Positions 25,364 to 34,325 of a stretch of 64,000 bases of DNA are shown here, piece by piece; positions within the stretch are counted from its first letter, which is position 1, and the number at the start of each line of letters is the position of its first letter. The stretch covers positions 1 through 64,000 of the forward strand of contig DAOTXW010000027.1 in assembly GCA_034435035.1 (NCBI GenBank). Direction: 5' to 3'. The stretch comes from JAHEME01 sp034435035 (GTDB lineage Bacteria; Chloroflexota; Anaerolineae; Aggregatilineales; UBA3940). A program made the translations under genes and the position numbers. Under the pieces are notes generated by a model that saw only the letters and a program-made list of their open reading frames with translations, ran no database searches and was not told where the DNA came from.

Positions 25364-26933
25364 ACTCTGGATGGCCCTGATCGGCGGCATGGCAGCCGCA
25401 GCGGTGGCGGCCTGCGCGCCGCCGCCGGACACCATCATCCTGGTGACGGCTACCCCGCCGGGCGGCGGCGCCGAGATCGGGGGTGGGGTGCAGCCCGCGC
25501 TGCCGGGTGCGCCGGCCCCGGCGGGTGACCCGGCGCTGGCCCCCACGCCGACCTTCATCCCGACCCCCAACCCGACCCGCACCGCCGTCGCGGACGTGAC
25601 GCAGGATCAGGTGCACGTGGTACAGGGCGGTGACACCCTCAACCTGATCGCAGCCACCTACGGAGTCTCCGTGCCATCGATCGTAGCCGCCAACGGGTTT
25701 GCCGATGAGAACCAGCTCATCTACCCGGGGCAGACGCTGATCATCCCACAGGCGGTGCAGGCCGTCGGGCCCGCGTTCAAGATCATTCCCGACAGCGAAC
25801 TGGTGCTGGGGCCGGGACTGCGCGGCTTCTCCGTGGAGGCATTCCTGCAGGCGCGGGGCGGCTTCCTGGCATCCTATACCGAGGAGCTGGACGGGCGGCT
25901 GTGGTCGGGGGCGGAGATCGTGGATCGCGTAGCGCTGGAGCAGAGTGTCAGCCCCCGCCTGCTGCTGGCCGCTCTGGAATATGAAACGCAGTGGATCAGC
26001 CGGAGCATGATCGATCCGGAGGCTGCACTCTACCCGATGAACTACCGCGAGCGGCCCACCCAGGTCTACGGACTGTACCGACAGCTGGACTGGGCTGCGA
26101 AGATGCTGAACACCGGCTACTATGGCTGGCGTCAGCGTGGCATGGCCGCCACGCTCCTGGCGGACGGCACGCGGGTGGGCCTTGACCCGACCCTGAATGC
26201 CGGGACGGCCGGAGTACAGGTGCTGCTTTCTCAGACACGGGATCTTGCCGGCTGGCAGACAGCCACCTCCCACACGGGGCTCTTTGCTACCTACGTGGGT
26301 CTGTTCGGCGACCCATTCCGCATGGCCGTCGAGCCGCTGATCCCGCCGGACCTGACTCAGCCTGCGCTCGCGTTTCCGTGGGCGGAGGGCGAAGACTGGT
26401 ACTATACCGGGGGGCCGCACGGCGGCTGGGGCTCCGGTACGGCCTGGGCGGCGGTGGACTTCGTGAGCGGCGAGGAGCTTAACGGGTGCGAGCCGTACAC
26501 TACCTATGCCCGTGCCGTGGCGGACGGCGTGATCGCCCGCAGCGAGTGGGGGATCGTGGTGCTGGACCTGGACGGGGACGGTTTCGAGGGGAGCGGGTGG
26601 ACGATCTTCTACCTGCACCTGGCGACCGAAGGGCGCGCTGTGTCGGAGGGGCAGCGCGTGCAGCAGGGCGATCCCATCGGTCACCCCGCCTGTGAAGGGG
26701 GGGTCAGCTGGGCCACGCATCTGCACATTGCGCGGCGCTACAACGGCGAGTGGATCGCCGCCGACTGCTCGCAGTGCCCGCTGGAAGCCCCGGCACCGCA
26801 GCTCAACTTCGATGGCTGGCTCGCCGGCAGCTTCGGCCGTGAGTACGACGGGTCATTTGTCAAGGGCGAGGCATATCGGGTGGCCTGCACCTGCCGCGAG
26901 CCGGCCAACACGCTGCCGGGCGCCGACGAGTAG
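25350..26933 (+). CDS. Lipoprotein with LysM and M23-like peptidase domains
   Basis: The 527-residue protein starts with a lipoprotein signal (AAAAVAAC, Cys22), followed by a Pro/Ala/Thr linker and one LysM domain at about 87-133 (VHVVQGGDTLNLIAATYGV). A helical middle part follows, then an M23/LytM-like domain from about 345: TGGPHGGWGSG, AWAAVDF, FYLHLATEG and THLHIARRYNGEW. The usual HxxxD zinc motif reads WAAVD, so His357 of GGPH would have to supply the ligand if the domain is active. The predicted role is peptidoglycan binding and possibly hydrolysis at the cell surface. It starts inside the esterase gene. Confidence 0.85.
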   Translation: MSRTRLWMALIGGMAAAAVAACAPPPDTIILVTATPPGGGAEIGGGVQPALPGAPAPAGDPALAPTPTFIPTPNPTRTAVADVTQDQVHVVQGGDTLNLIAATYGVSVPSIVAANGFADENQLIYPGQTLIIPQAVQAVGPAFKIIPDSELVLGPGLRGFSVEAFLQARGGFLASYTEELDGRLWSGAEIVDRVALEQSVSPRLLLAALEYETQWISRSMIDPEAALYPMNYRERPTQVYGLYRQLDWAAKMLNTGYYGWRQRGMAATLLADGTRVGLDPTLNAGTAGVQVLLSQTRDLAGWQTATSHTGLFATYVGLFGDPFRMAVEPLIPPDLTQPALAFPWAEGEDWYYTGGPHGGWGSGTAWAAVDFVSGEELNGCEPYTTYARAVADGVIARSEWGIVVLDLDGDGFEGSGWTIFYLHLATEGRAVSEGQRVQQGDPIGHPACEGGVSWATHLHIARRYNGEWIAADCSQCPLEAPAPQLNFDGWLAGSFGREYDGSFVKGEAYRVACTCREPANTLPGADE

Positions 26934-26943
26934 CGTACCGGAT

Positions 26944-27954
26944 TCAGCGCAGCGGTCGAAGACCGGGCAGCAGCTGCTCGGGGGTGGAAACCGGGCAGCC
27001 GGCGTCGAAGAGCAGGCAGCAGCCGGCCTCGCGGGGGACGGCGTGCGTCCAACTGGCCAGGCGGAGCTGCCGCCCGGCGATGATCTCGGCGCCTCCGCGG
27101 GCCTGCCTGTGTCCGGCGACCAGCACGCGCTGCGGCTCCCCAGCGGCTGAAAAGGCGGCCAGGAAGCGCTCCAGCACCGCGGCGTATTCCAACAGGCCGA
27201 TTTCGGCTTCACAGCCGGTAAAGAAAAAGTCCCACAACAAAGACCACTCTGGCTCCAGGCTGCTGACGATAAATCCGCGCAGGAGGTCGAAGTAACGGGG
27301 GTCATCCGGCCCAGCCACGGCCAGCCACTCGTAGGCGGCGTCAGCATAGTGTTCGAACGGCATCTCCAGGTAGTCCTCAACCAGCGCCTGCACATCCTGA
27401 CGTTCGAGCAGGGATGCCGCCTCCGCCAGCAGGTCCTGGTGGGAGAAGCGCAGGAGGCGTGCCGCCGCCTCAGGCTGAGCCGCGGCGGCGGATGCCCCCG
27501 CGTGCGTCAGCATGACGCCCGCCCGGGTGCGAATCAGGAAAGGCAGGTCGGAAAGAAATGCGAGAATGCCCGGACGATACTCCCCCAGGGAGTGCTGGAA
27601 GCGCGGGCTCAGTGGACGGCCGTCCAGCGAGAAAGGCACACTGTACAGGTGGGGCAGCTCATGATTGCCAGGCAGCATGAGCACCGTATCCGGTCCCAGG
27701 TCGTCGCGCAGGGCCAGGAGATCGAGGAGGATGGCAAGCGAGGCATCGGACTCCGGCGGCCCGTTGCTGTGAATGAGATCGCCCAGAAACAGCAGGCGTT
27801 CTACTTCCCCGCGGGCGTGCCAGCCCAGGAAGGCGTCGCGGTACTGGCGGTACGGCTCCCAGGCTCCGTGGAGATCGGTGACCACCATGATGCGGCCTGC
27901 ATCGATGTCGAGCGCGCGATGGATCAGCTTCCGTCCTCCTGCCAGCCCCCACAC
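26944..27954 (-). CDS. Calcineurin-like metallophosphoesterase
   Basis: The 336-residue protein begins at GTG 27954 with AGGA close by. The metal motifs are in order: VVTDLHGAW (Asp, His), FLGDLIHS (Asp), LPGNHELPH (Asn, His), LTHAGAS (His) and VAGHRQARG (His). This resembles the diadenosine tetraphosphatase/PrpE-type serine-threonine phosphatases. The substrate is unknown. It lies downstream of mdh on the same strand beyond a hairpin, and ends 10 bases from the convergent lipoprotein gene. Confidence 0.85.
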   Translation of the reverse strand: MWGLAGGRKLIHRALDIDAGRIMVVTDLHGAWEPYRQYRDAFLGWHARGEVERLLFLGDLIHSNGPPESDASLAILLDLLALRDDLGPDTVLMLPGNHELPHLYSVPFSLDGRPLSPRFQHSLGEYRPGILAFLSDLPFLIRTRAGVMLTHAGASAAAAQPEAAARLLRFSHQDLLAEAASLLERQDVQALVEDYLEMPFEHYADAAYEWLAVAGPDDPRYFDLLRGFIVSSLEPEWSLLWDFFFTGCEAEIGLLEYAAVLERFLAAFSAAGEPQRVLVAGHRQARGGAEIIAGRQLRLASWTHAVPREAGCCLLFDAGCPVSTPEQLLPGLRPLR

Positions 27955-27969
27955 ATCCTGGAAATACCA

Positions 27970-27998
27970 CCGCCGCCTACTAACTCAGGAGGCGGCGG
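27970..27998 (-). terminator. Hairpin after mdh
   Basis: CCGCCGCCT (27970-27978) pairs with AGGCGGCGG (27990-27998) around an 11-base loop. Read on the minus strand it is followed by TGGTATTTCC, a weak T-run. It probably reduces read-through from mdh into the phosphoesterase gene. Confidence 0.5.
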
Positions 27999-28039
27999 CG
28001 TGCGAACACATTTCCCTTCAGCGGCAGGTCTCCGGTGGT

Positions 28040-28987
28040 CTACCCGCCGTAGCCCAGCACCTGCACCACACTCCTGACTGCCGAGGCGGAGACCTCCAGC
28101 ATCGCCTTCTCATCCTCGCTGAGCTTCATCTCGATCACGCGCTCGATGCCGTTCGCCCCCAGGATGCACGGCACGCCGATGAACAGATTGCGGTAACCAT
28201 ACTGCCCATCCAGATAAGCCGCGCAGGCGATCACCCGCTTCTGGTCGCGCAGGATTGACTCGACCATGCTGACGGTCGCGGACGCCGGGGCGTAGTAGCC
28301 GCTGTAGCCCAGCAGGCCAACGATCTCGCCGCCGCCCTTGCGCGTGCGTTCGATGATCCGGTCGAGAGTTTCGCGCGGCATGAGCTCGAGGATCGGGATG
28401 CCGGAAACTGAGGTGTGGTGCGGGAGGGGCACCATCTCGTCGCCGTGGCCGCCGAGGACAATGCCGTGGACATCCTTGACCGACACGCCGAGCTCCATCG
28501 CAATGAAGGTCTTGTAGCGGGCGGTGTCCAGCGCCCCGGCCTGGCCGATGACTCGATGCGGCGGGAAGCCACTTTCGTGCAGCGCAACGTGGCACATCGC
28601 ATCCAGCGGGTTGGAAACCACGACCAGGATGGCATCGGGCGAGTACTTAACGAAGCTGCGAACGACCTCGCCAACAATCGCCTGGTTGTCCTTGACCAGT
28701 TGATCCCGGCTCGGGTACTGGCCGGTGACCGGATCCTTCTTGCGGGGTTTGCCCGCGGTCACGATACAGACATCGGAACCGGCGGTGTCTGCGTAGTTAT
28801 TGGTGCCGACGATCTTCAGGTCGAAGCCTTCAACCGGCGCCGCCTCGAGCAGGTCGAGTGCCTTACCCTGCGGCATGCCTTCGACGATATCAATCAGCAC
28901 TACGTCAGCCAGCTCACGGCTTGCGATCCAGTGCGCAGCCGTCGCGCCGACATTACCGGCCCCAATAATCGTCACCTTCTTACGCAT
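28040..28987 (-). CDS. mdh: Malate dehydrogenase (LDH-like type)
   Basis: The 315-residue NAD enzyme interconverts malate and oxaloacetate. It shows the dinucleotide motif IIGAGNVGATAA, the substrate loop beginning AGKPRKKDP, VVSNPLDAMCHVAL, and the catalytic His in LGGHGDEMVPL. The mobile loop between PRK and SRDQL is longer than the PRKPGMSRDDL form common in this family. AGGAGG at 28999-29004 supports the start at 28987. It connects metabolically to pckA (oxaloacetate), although the genes are 8 kb apart. Confidence 0.95.
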   Translation of the reverse strand: MRKKVTIIGAGNVGATAAHWIASRELADVVLIDIVEGMPQGKALDLLEAAPVEGFDLKIVGTNNYADTAGSDVCIVTAGKPRKKDPVTGQYPSRDQLVKDNQAIVGEVVRSFVKYSPDAILVVVSNPLDAMCHVALHESGFPPHRVIGQAGALDTARYKTFIAMELGVSVKDVHGIVLGGHGDEMVPLPHHTSVSGIPILELMPRETLDRIIERTRKGGGEIVGLLGYSGYYAPASATVSMVESILRDQKRVIACAAYLDGQYGYRNLFIGVPCILGANGIERVIEMKLSEDEKAMLEVSASAVRSVVQVLGYGG

Positions 28988-29046
28988 GAGCAGATAGTCC
29001 TCCTGGCAGTGCGACTGTCAAGGATGAAGGGGAGCCGACGACAGAC

Positions 29047-29772
29047 TTATACCTCGCGACCACGTCTGAGCTGAGCCTGCAGGGCCGCCAGAGCCTCCCA
29101 GTCGCCGCTGGCCGCCAGCGCGGCCTGCCGCGGCCAGGTGGTGGTATCGACGGGCGATGTGAAATGGGCGGATCGCACCAGGTCTTTGAGCGCCTCCGGT
29201 GTCAGTGTGGCCAGCTCCTTGTATGTGTCGATCCCCGCCTGATTGAGGATACCCTCCAACTTGGGACCAATGCCTTCGATGCGGGTCAGGTCATCGGGCT
29301 GAACTGGATGGCCTTCCACCCGGTGCAGTTCTTCGGCGGGGATGTGCGGGTCGGGATGGGCCAGACCACCCTCAGGCCAGCTGGCAGTCAGCGGCCGGGG
29401 GTAGGCCGGGGCGATGATCATCGACAACACACCGACCGCCAGGGCGCTGAGCGCGAAACCCAGGCCGATCGGTCCGGCGAGGTAGGCCAGCCCGGGCGCG
29501 AAGATCTGCCCGAGCAGCAGGGCCAGCAGGCTGCCGACCACCAGCATCCCGAGCAGGGCATTCAAGCCCGGCCTGCCCGCCTCCGTCCGGCGCGCTACGA
29601 TCCACAGGACCATGCCGCAGGCCATGAAGCCCGCGCCCAGATAACGCAGCGCCATGAGGTATGGATTATCGGCGAAGGTGTTGCCTGCCATGCCGCCGAG
29701 ACTGATGGCAGCAGCCAGCGCTATGAAGCCGATGAAGAAGATCGAGGCGAACTGCTTGGAGAAGGTGATCAC
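29047..29772 (-). CDS. Membrane protein with C-terminal helix-hairpin-helix domain
   Basis: The 241-residue protein starts at GTG 29772 behind GAGAGG. Four hydrophobic spans occupy residues 1-130 (IFFIGFIALAAAISLGG, LGAGFMACGMVLWIV, LLGMLVVGSLLALLL and LGFALSALAVGVLSMII). Residues about 160-205 (DDLTRIEGIGPKLEGILNQA) are the H3TH-like domain found in COG3743 and RNA/DNA-binding proteins. The combination suggests a membrane-tethered nucleic-acid- or protein-binding module. Function is unknown. It is 60 bases upstream of mdh. Confidence 0.7.
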   Translation of the reverse strand: MITFSKQFASIFFIGFIALAAAISLGGMAGNTFADNPYLMALRYLGAGFMACGMVLWIVARRTEAGRPGLNALLGMLVVGSLLALLLGQIFAPGLAYLAGPIGLGFALSALAVGVLSMIIAPAYPRPLTASWPEGGLAHPDPHIPAEELHRVEGHPVQPDDLTRIEGIGPKLEGILNQAGIDTYKELATLTPEALKDLVRSAHFTSPVDTTTWPRQAALAASGDWEALAALQAQLRRGREV

Positions 29773-29851
29773 TGAGACCTCTCACGTCTGGCAGGGGTAT
29801 TAAACGGTGGAAACAGCCTGACTGCATTGTAGCACGGGCATGGGCCAGATG

Positions 29852-30415
29852 CTACCCGGAAATCGACCCTGCCGGAACCTGGCGCCGCCATTCCTCACGC
29901 AGTATCGCCATCAGATGGACGTCGTGATAGGCGCCCTCTCGAAATAAGGCCTGACGACGGACGCCTTCATGGATGAATCCGACCTTCTGGTAGGCGCGGA
30001 TCGCCCGCTGGTTGAAGTCGTAGACCTCAAGCTGCACCCGGTTGAGGTTAAGCTCATCGAAGGCGAAACGCAGCAGCAGACGGGTAGCGTCCGACCCATA
30101 GCCCCGGCCCCAGTATTCCTGATCACCGATGACGATGCCAAACGTAGCGGATCGGTTTTTCTGGCTGATATCGAACAATGAGCAGTTGCCGATCAGACGG
30201 TCGTCCGCCAGCGTGCGAATAGCGAAGGTATAGGCGCTGCCCGGGCGGGAAGCGCCGTCAAACCATGCGCTCTCCGCCTCGTCGGTGACGGGCACGATCT
30301 CTTCGGGAAGCAGAAGCCGCTGGACTGCATAAGTACGAAACCAGGCGGCGTAGCGGGGCAGATCGTCACGATGCAGTTCCGCCAGGCGGACCAGCTCGCC
30401 GTGAAAGAAGGTCAT
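29852..30415 (-). CDS. GNAT-family N-acetyltransferase (RimJ/RimL-like)
   Basis: The 187-residue protein has the RimJ/RimL-type GNAT fold. It shows IGNCSLFDISQKNRSATFGI, the acetyl-CoA loop YWGRGYGSDATRLLLRFA, and LNRVQLEVYDFNQRAIRAYQ. Its target could be a ribosomal or other protein N-terminus or a small amine; the sequence does not decide. It overlaps the upstream DUF1385 gene by 4 bases. Confidence 0.85.
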   Translation of the reverse strand: MTFFHGELVRLAELHRDDLPRYAAWFRTYAVQRLLLPEEIVPVTDEAESAWFDGASRPGSAYTFAIRTLADDRLIGNCSLFDISQKNRSATFGIVIGDQEYWGRGYGSDATRLLLRFAFDELNLNRVQLEVYDFNQRAIRAYQKVGFIHEGVRRQALFREGAYHDVHLMAILREEWRRQVPAGSISG

Positions 30416-31335
30416 GAGGCCGCAGCTCCGGCTGACGGCTCCGGCACCTGGCCGGCGATCGGCAGATGCTCAGCCTCCAGTACGCGGGTCAGCGCTGCGA
30501 TGCTCACCTCGAGCATATCGGGGGAGGGCGGGCGCGTGGTCAGGCGCTGCAGCGCCAGCTGCGGCCTGACCAGCAGCCGGGCGATCGGGCTCTGTATATG
30601 GCGAGCCAGGAGGCGTATGTATTCGTAGGCGATCCCCGCCACCACTGGAACCAGGATGACCCGCGACAGCAGACGAATCCATACCGGCGGGCGGCCCAGG
30701 AACGCAAACAACACCACGGAAATCCCTACAACCACGAGCAGAAAGCCCGTGCCGCAGCGGGGATGCGTGAGCGGGTAACGGGCGACCGCTTCCGGTGTCA
30801 GCGGAGCGTCATCTTCGTAGGCGTTGATGGTCTGGTGCTCGGCTCCGTGGTAGGCAAACAGGCGCTGAATGTCGGGGATGCGGCCGATCAGCCAGATGTA
30901 GCCGATGACGAGCAGCAGCCGGATGAGCCCTTCGATCACGTTGCCAGCCAGTGGAGAGATATCCGGCAGCAGGGCATGAAGCCAATTCGCTGCCGCGGCG
31001 GGCAGCAGAAAGAACAGGCCCACGGCAATCGCCAGGGAGACAGCCATCGTGCCCCAGGCGACCGGGCCGCTGAACTGCGCCTCTTCGCCCAGGGACACGT
31101 CGGCGGAGAAGTTCAGGGCCCGCATCCCCAGCCCCAGCGAGTCCCACAGCAGGCCCAGCCCGCGGACGAACGGAATACGGCTGAGCGAGCCATTGTAAAG
31201 AGGCGATGTGATCGGCTCCTCATGCAGGACGATCTCGCCCGACGGACTGCGGACCGCCACCGCCAGATGCGCACTGCCGCGCATCATCACGCCCTCGATC
31301 ACCGCCTGCCCACCATAGTTAAACTGCTGGGACAT
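30412..31335 (-). CDS. DUF1385 membrane protein (YqhQ-like)
   Basis: ATG 31335 (MSQQFNYGGQAVIEGVMMRG) is chosen because AGAGGG precedes it and the DUF1385 family begins with this block; a longer opening to 31401 is unlikely. The protein has 307 residues and about four to five spans, with the family motifs GGQAVIEGVMMRG, FAYHGAEHQTINAYE and HPRCGTGFLL. The family is common in Firmicutes and Chloroflexi and has no established function. It is translationally coupled to the GNAT gene. Confidence 0.85.
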   Translation of the reverse strand: MSQQFNYGGQAVIEGVMMRGSAHLAVAVRSPSGEIVLHEEPITSPLYNGSLSRIPFVRGLGLLWDSLGLGMRALNFSADVSLGEEAQFSGPVAWGTMAVSLAIAVGLFFLLPAAAANWLHALLPDISPLAGNVIEGLIRLLLVIGYIWLIGRIPDIQRLFAYHGAEHQTINAYEDDAPLTPEAVARYPLTHPRCGTGFLLVVVGISVVLFAFLGRPPVWIRLLSRVILVPVVAGIAYEYIRLLARHIQSPIARLLVRPQLALQRLTTRPPSPDMLEVSIAALTRVLEAEHLPIAGQVPEPSAGAAAS

Positions 31336-31425
31336 AAACCGATTTCCCTCTACTTTACCCGGCCGCGGGCCTGTGGAACTCCTGCGGGATTGTAGCGACA
31401 CGCTATCGGCGCTGCAAGGCGCCTG

Positions 31426-31923
31426 TCAGTCCTCCTGGCCCAGCTGTTGATAGCGCAGATTGTGCAGGTGGGTGATAGCGACCGCCAGCGCGTCCGCGGC
31501 GTCGTCGGGACGGGGCACCTCGTTGAGCCCGAGCAGCAGCCGCACCATATCCTGCACCTGCGTCTTGGGGGCATTGCCGTAGCCGGCCACGGCCTGTTTG
31601 ACGGAGGCAGGTGTGTACTCATAGATCGGCAGCCCGCCATCTGCGATGGCCAGAACTGTGACGCCGCGAGCCTGCCCTACAGCCATGGCGGTGGTCACGT
31701 TTTTGCCAAACAGCAGCTTCTCAATCGCGGCGCTGGCCGGCTGGTGCTGCTTGATCAGAGCGCTGACCTCTCGATAGATCTGCTGCAGGCGGCGCTCGAT
31801 CGGTGTATGGGCGGGAGTGGAGACGATGCCATAAGCGACCAGGGCGAGGTCCCCATCGGAGCGCTCAGCGACCAGACCGTACCCGGTGATCGCGATCCCC
31901 GGATCAATGCCCATAACAAGCAT
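31426..31923 (-). CDS. ruvC: Crossover junction endodeoxyribonuclease RuvC
   Basis: The 165-residue Holliday-junction resolvase has the acidic tetrad in context: MGIDPGIAITGYG (Asp), AIEKLLFGKN (Glu) and DDAADALAVAITH (two Asp). GAGG precedes ATG 31923. RuvC works with RuvAB at branch-migrating junctions. Here ruvA is about 1.2 kb away on the opposite strand, beyond yebC, and no ruvB is visible in the window. Confidence 0.95.
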   Translation of the reverse strand: MLVMGIDPGIAITGYGLVAERSDGDLALVAYGIVSTPAHTPIERRLQQIYREVSALIKQHQPASAAIEKLLFGKNVTTAMAVGQARGVTVLAIADGGLPIYEYTPASVKQAVAGYGNAPKTQVQDMVRLLLGLNEVPRPDDAADALAVAITHLHNLRYQQLGQED

Positions 31924-31990
31924 ACTGCCTCACCAATCGCGCCGCCATGCCAGCGCCACCTCGCGGCCCCACAGGGCAGGCATGCCAAAG

Positions 31991-32021
31991 AGAAAAAGAC
32001 GGACATGCCCGCCTGTCCGCC
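31991..32021 (-). terminator. Intrinsic terminator after the YebC gene
   Basis: On the minus strand GGCGGACA pairs with TGTCCGTC (one G-U pair) around an 8-base loop, followed by TTTTTCT. It occupies 31999-32021 with the T-run at 31992-31997 and separates the YebC gene from ruvC. Confidence 0.75.
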
Positions 32022-32048
32022 TTTGTCATCAAATCACCCGTCAACCTG

Positions 32049-32807
32049 CTAGCTGGCAGCTTCCAGGGACGCCAGCAGCTCGTCCGTCATGTGAAGATTG
32101 GTGAAGACCTGCTGTGTGTCATCCAGGTCTTCCATCACCTCGATGACGTTCATGATCTTCATGCCGACCTCGGGATCGACATCGAGGGGGGTCTTAGCCA
32201 CCCACTCGAGCTTGGCTTCCTCAGGCTCGATACCGGCACCTCGAAGGGCTTCCTGTACGGCCTGGAAGCTCTCAAGGGGGGTATAAATCTCGACGTAACC
32301 ATCCTCCAGGCTGACATCCTCGGCGCCTGCGTCGGCTGCGACCATGAACAGTTCGTCGAAATCCAGAGTGCCGGCAGGCAGACCAATGTAGCCCTTGTGC
32401 TCGAACTGCCAGCCCACCGAGCCAGGCTCAGCCATGGCGCCGCCCAGCTTATGCAGCACATGCTTGATCTCTGACAGGGTACGGTTGCGGTTGTCCGTCA
32501 CCACTTCGATGATCATCGCAATGCCATTCGGGCCGTATGCCTCATAGCGAATCTCTTCAAGCTCCGCACCGTCCTTCAGTTCACCCGTACCGCGCTTGAT
32601 CGCCCGCTCGATATTGTCTTTGGGCATATTTTCGGCTTTAGCGCGCTCCACAGCAAGGCGAAGGGCAAAATTGGCGTCGATGTTACCCCCGCCTGCCCGC
32701 GCCGCGACCGTGATCTCACGCCCCAGGCGGGTGAAGATCTTGCCGCGCTTGGCGTCATTAGCGCCCTTCTTGCGCTTGATGGTTGACCACTTGCTGTGAC
32801 CGGACAT
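32049..32807 (-). CDS. YebC/PmpR-family protein (translation or transcription factor)
   Basis: The 252-residue protein opens with the family signature MSGHSKWSTIKRKKGANDAK, followed by RAKAENMPKDNIERAIKRG and EAYGPNGIAMIIEVVTDNRN. Length is normal for the family. YebC proteins were described as DNA-binding regulators (of ruvC in some bacteria) and more recently as factors for translation of difficult peptide motifs. The position beside ruvC and ruvA is the classical one. An extended -10 promoter lies upstream. Confidence 0.93.
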   Translation of the reverse strand: MSGHSKWSTIKRKKGANDAKRGKIFTRLGREITVAARAGGGNIDANFALRLAVERAKAENMPKDNIERAIKRGTGELKDGAELEEIRYEAYGPNGIAMIIEVVTDNRNRTLSEIKHVLHKLGGAMAEPGSVGWQFEHKGYIGLPAGTLDFDELFMVAADAGAEDVSLEDGYVEIYTPLESFQAVQEALRGAGIEPEEAKLEWVAKTPLDVDPEVGMKIMNVIEVMEDLDDTQQVFTNLHMTDELLASLEAAS

Positions 32808-32890
32808 AGGACTTCCCCACTGAATAATCTGGCCGCCTTCCGGTGGAACTGCGGGTACGGCCTGGATGGTAATACTCCTGACAGGGAGCC

Positions 32891-32920
32891 ATTATACCAT
32901 GCCGAGAATCGTGCCGACAA
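32891..32920 (-). promoter_or_regulatory. Promoter of the YebC gene
   Basis: On the minus strand TTGTCG (32915-32920), an 18-base spacer and TATAAT (32891-32896) preceded by TGG form a strong extended -10 promoter about 85 bases before the start. The rest of the 292-base divergent region to ruvA shows only a weak TATTAT at 32999-33004 on the plus strand. Confidence 0.75.
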
Positions 32921-33099
32921 CAGCAGCACACGCGGCCGTATCCGGGTGAGCTCTGGCAACCTGCGCTCGCCTGCATAGGCTGGCGGCGAAAAAACCGCTA
33001 TTATTGTCTGCGCAGGCCGGATCCCACTATGTCCGACGGAGTCAGCCGGCACTGCCGACGCTCAGCTCACACCTGATTCACCATCACAGGGCCTGAAGA

Positions 33100-33684
33100 A
33101 TGATCGCATCCATCCACGGTATCGCAGCAGGCTTGCGGGAATCGTCGGTTATCATCCTCGTCGGCGGGGTGGGGTTGGAGGTATGGGTCACGGCAGAGAC
33201 CTACAACCGCCTGGCTTCATCGCCCGGGCAGGCGGTCGATCTACATACCCATCTCGTGGTTCGCGAGGACTCGCTGACGTTGTTTGGCTTTGTCGAGGAG
33301 CATGAACGCGAGATCTTCCAGCTGCTGCTGGGCGTATCGGGTGTTGGCCCACGGCTGGCGCTCAATGTGGTCAGCACGCTGTCACCGGAGATGCTGGCCA
33401 ATGCGATCCAGCGCGAGGATCATGAGCTGATCGCGCGCGTGCCCGGGGTGGGCAGGAAGACGGCGCAGAAGATCGTGGTGGATATGAAGGGCAAACTGCT
33501 GCCTGAAACGCTGCCGCCGGGCCTGGGCGCCGTATCGCACGCAGACACGGAGGTGATCGAGGCGCTGACTGCGCTGGGATACAGCATCGTGGAAGCGCAG
33601 GCGGCCTTACAGTCGATTCCACGGGACGCGCCGGACGACGTTGAGGAACGCGTGCGGCTGGCGCTGCGCTACTTCGCGGACTGA
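33100..33684 (+). CDS. ruvA: Holliday junction branch migration protein RuvA
   Basis: The 194-residue protein has an N-terminal OB fold (MIASIHGIAAGL) and two helix-hairpin-helix motifs (LLGVSGVGPRLALNVV, LIARVPGVGRKTAQKIV). The C-terminal domain III that regulates RuvB follows a short linker (DTEVIEALTALGYSIVEAQA). Tetramers bind four-way junctions. Its TGA shares a base with the next ATG (TGATG). Confidence 0.96.
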   Translation: MIASIHGIAAGLRESSVIILVGGVGLEVWVTAETYNRLASSPGQAVDLHTHLVVREDSLTLFGFVEEHEREIFQLLLGVSGVGPRLALNVVSTLSPEMLANAIQREDHELIARVPGVGRKTAQKIVVDMKGKLLPETLPPGLGAVSHADTEVIEALTALGYSIVEAQAALQSIPRDAPDDVEERVRLALRYFAD

Positions 33685-34283
33685 TGGCACCCCTTATGGA
33701 TGTCTCTGCTCTGCCGGGCGACCGCGTGGCAGGTGCGCTGGTGAAGGGCGGCGAGCCGCCCCGACTGATCCTGCTGGCTGGAGATCTGCCTGATGTGCTG
33801 CCGGGCCGGCCTATCGCCCGGGGCGCGATCGTCATCCGGTATGCGCTGGCGTATCTCTACGAGCAGGATTACCTCATCCCCGGCTACGTTCTGGATGACT
33901 TCCGGCGGGAGTTCTACGGCGAGGCGGCGCTTGACTTTCTGCTGGCGCGGGGGGAGTCCTTCCCACGGGCAGATGTCACGGGACTGCGTGTCTCGCTGGG
34001 TGAGCACGAAACCCTGTTTGTCAAGCAACTGGACCTGGCACAGGGGCCGATCGCTATTGCGTACCGGGATGCCAGCGGCGGCCCGGCGCTGGGGCCCGTG
34101 CGGCTGGCCATTAACCTCGATCCGGCTGCTGCCCAGCGGCAGCCGGCTTCGGCCGGTGGTCCCTTTCCGGCGCGGCTGCTGAAAGCGGCGGCATGCTACA
34201 GCGTCGCGGCGGACGGGCTGGATGACCTGATCGGCAGGACGGGGCAAGCTCAGTCACGCCCCGGCGCTGTGCCCGATGGGTAG
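33684..34283 (+). CDS. Hypothetical protein coupled to ruvA
   Basis: I do not recognise this 199-residue protein. It has no signal peptide or membrane span. The middle holds a helical, aromatic-rich stretch (YALAYLYEQDYLIPGYVLDD) and the C-terminal third is Ala/Pro-rich and low in complexity. It overlaps ruvA by one base and is followed by another unknown gene, the queuosine transporter and era on the same strand, which points to an operon. A part in DNA repair is possible only by context. Confidence 0.65.
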   Translation: MAPLMDVSALPGDRVAGALVKGGEPPRLILLAGDLPDVLPGRPIARGAIVIRYALAYLYEQDYLIPGYVLDDFRREFYGEAALDFLLARGESFPRADVTGLRVSLGEHETLFVKQLDLAQGPIAIAYRDASGGPALGPVRLAINLDPAAAQRQPASAGGPFPARLLKAAACYSVAADGLDDLIGRTGQAQSRPGAVPDG

Positions 34284-34325
34284 GTATAATGAAGACAGCA
34301 CACTCACAGGGGCAGGGGGTGGCAG

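Noticed and set aside
28994..29021. TTGACA with a poor -10 on the minus strand before mdh
   Set aside because: The implied transcription start would fall after the AGGAGG ribosome site of mdh, so it is unlikely to be the promoter.
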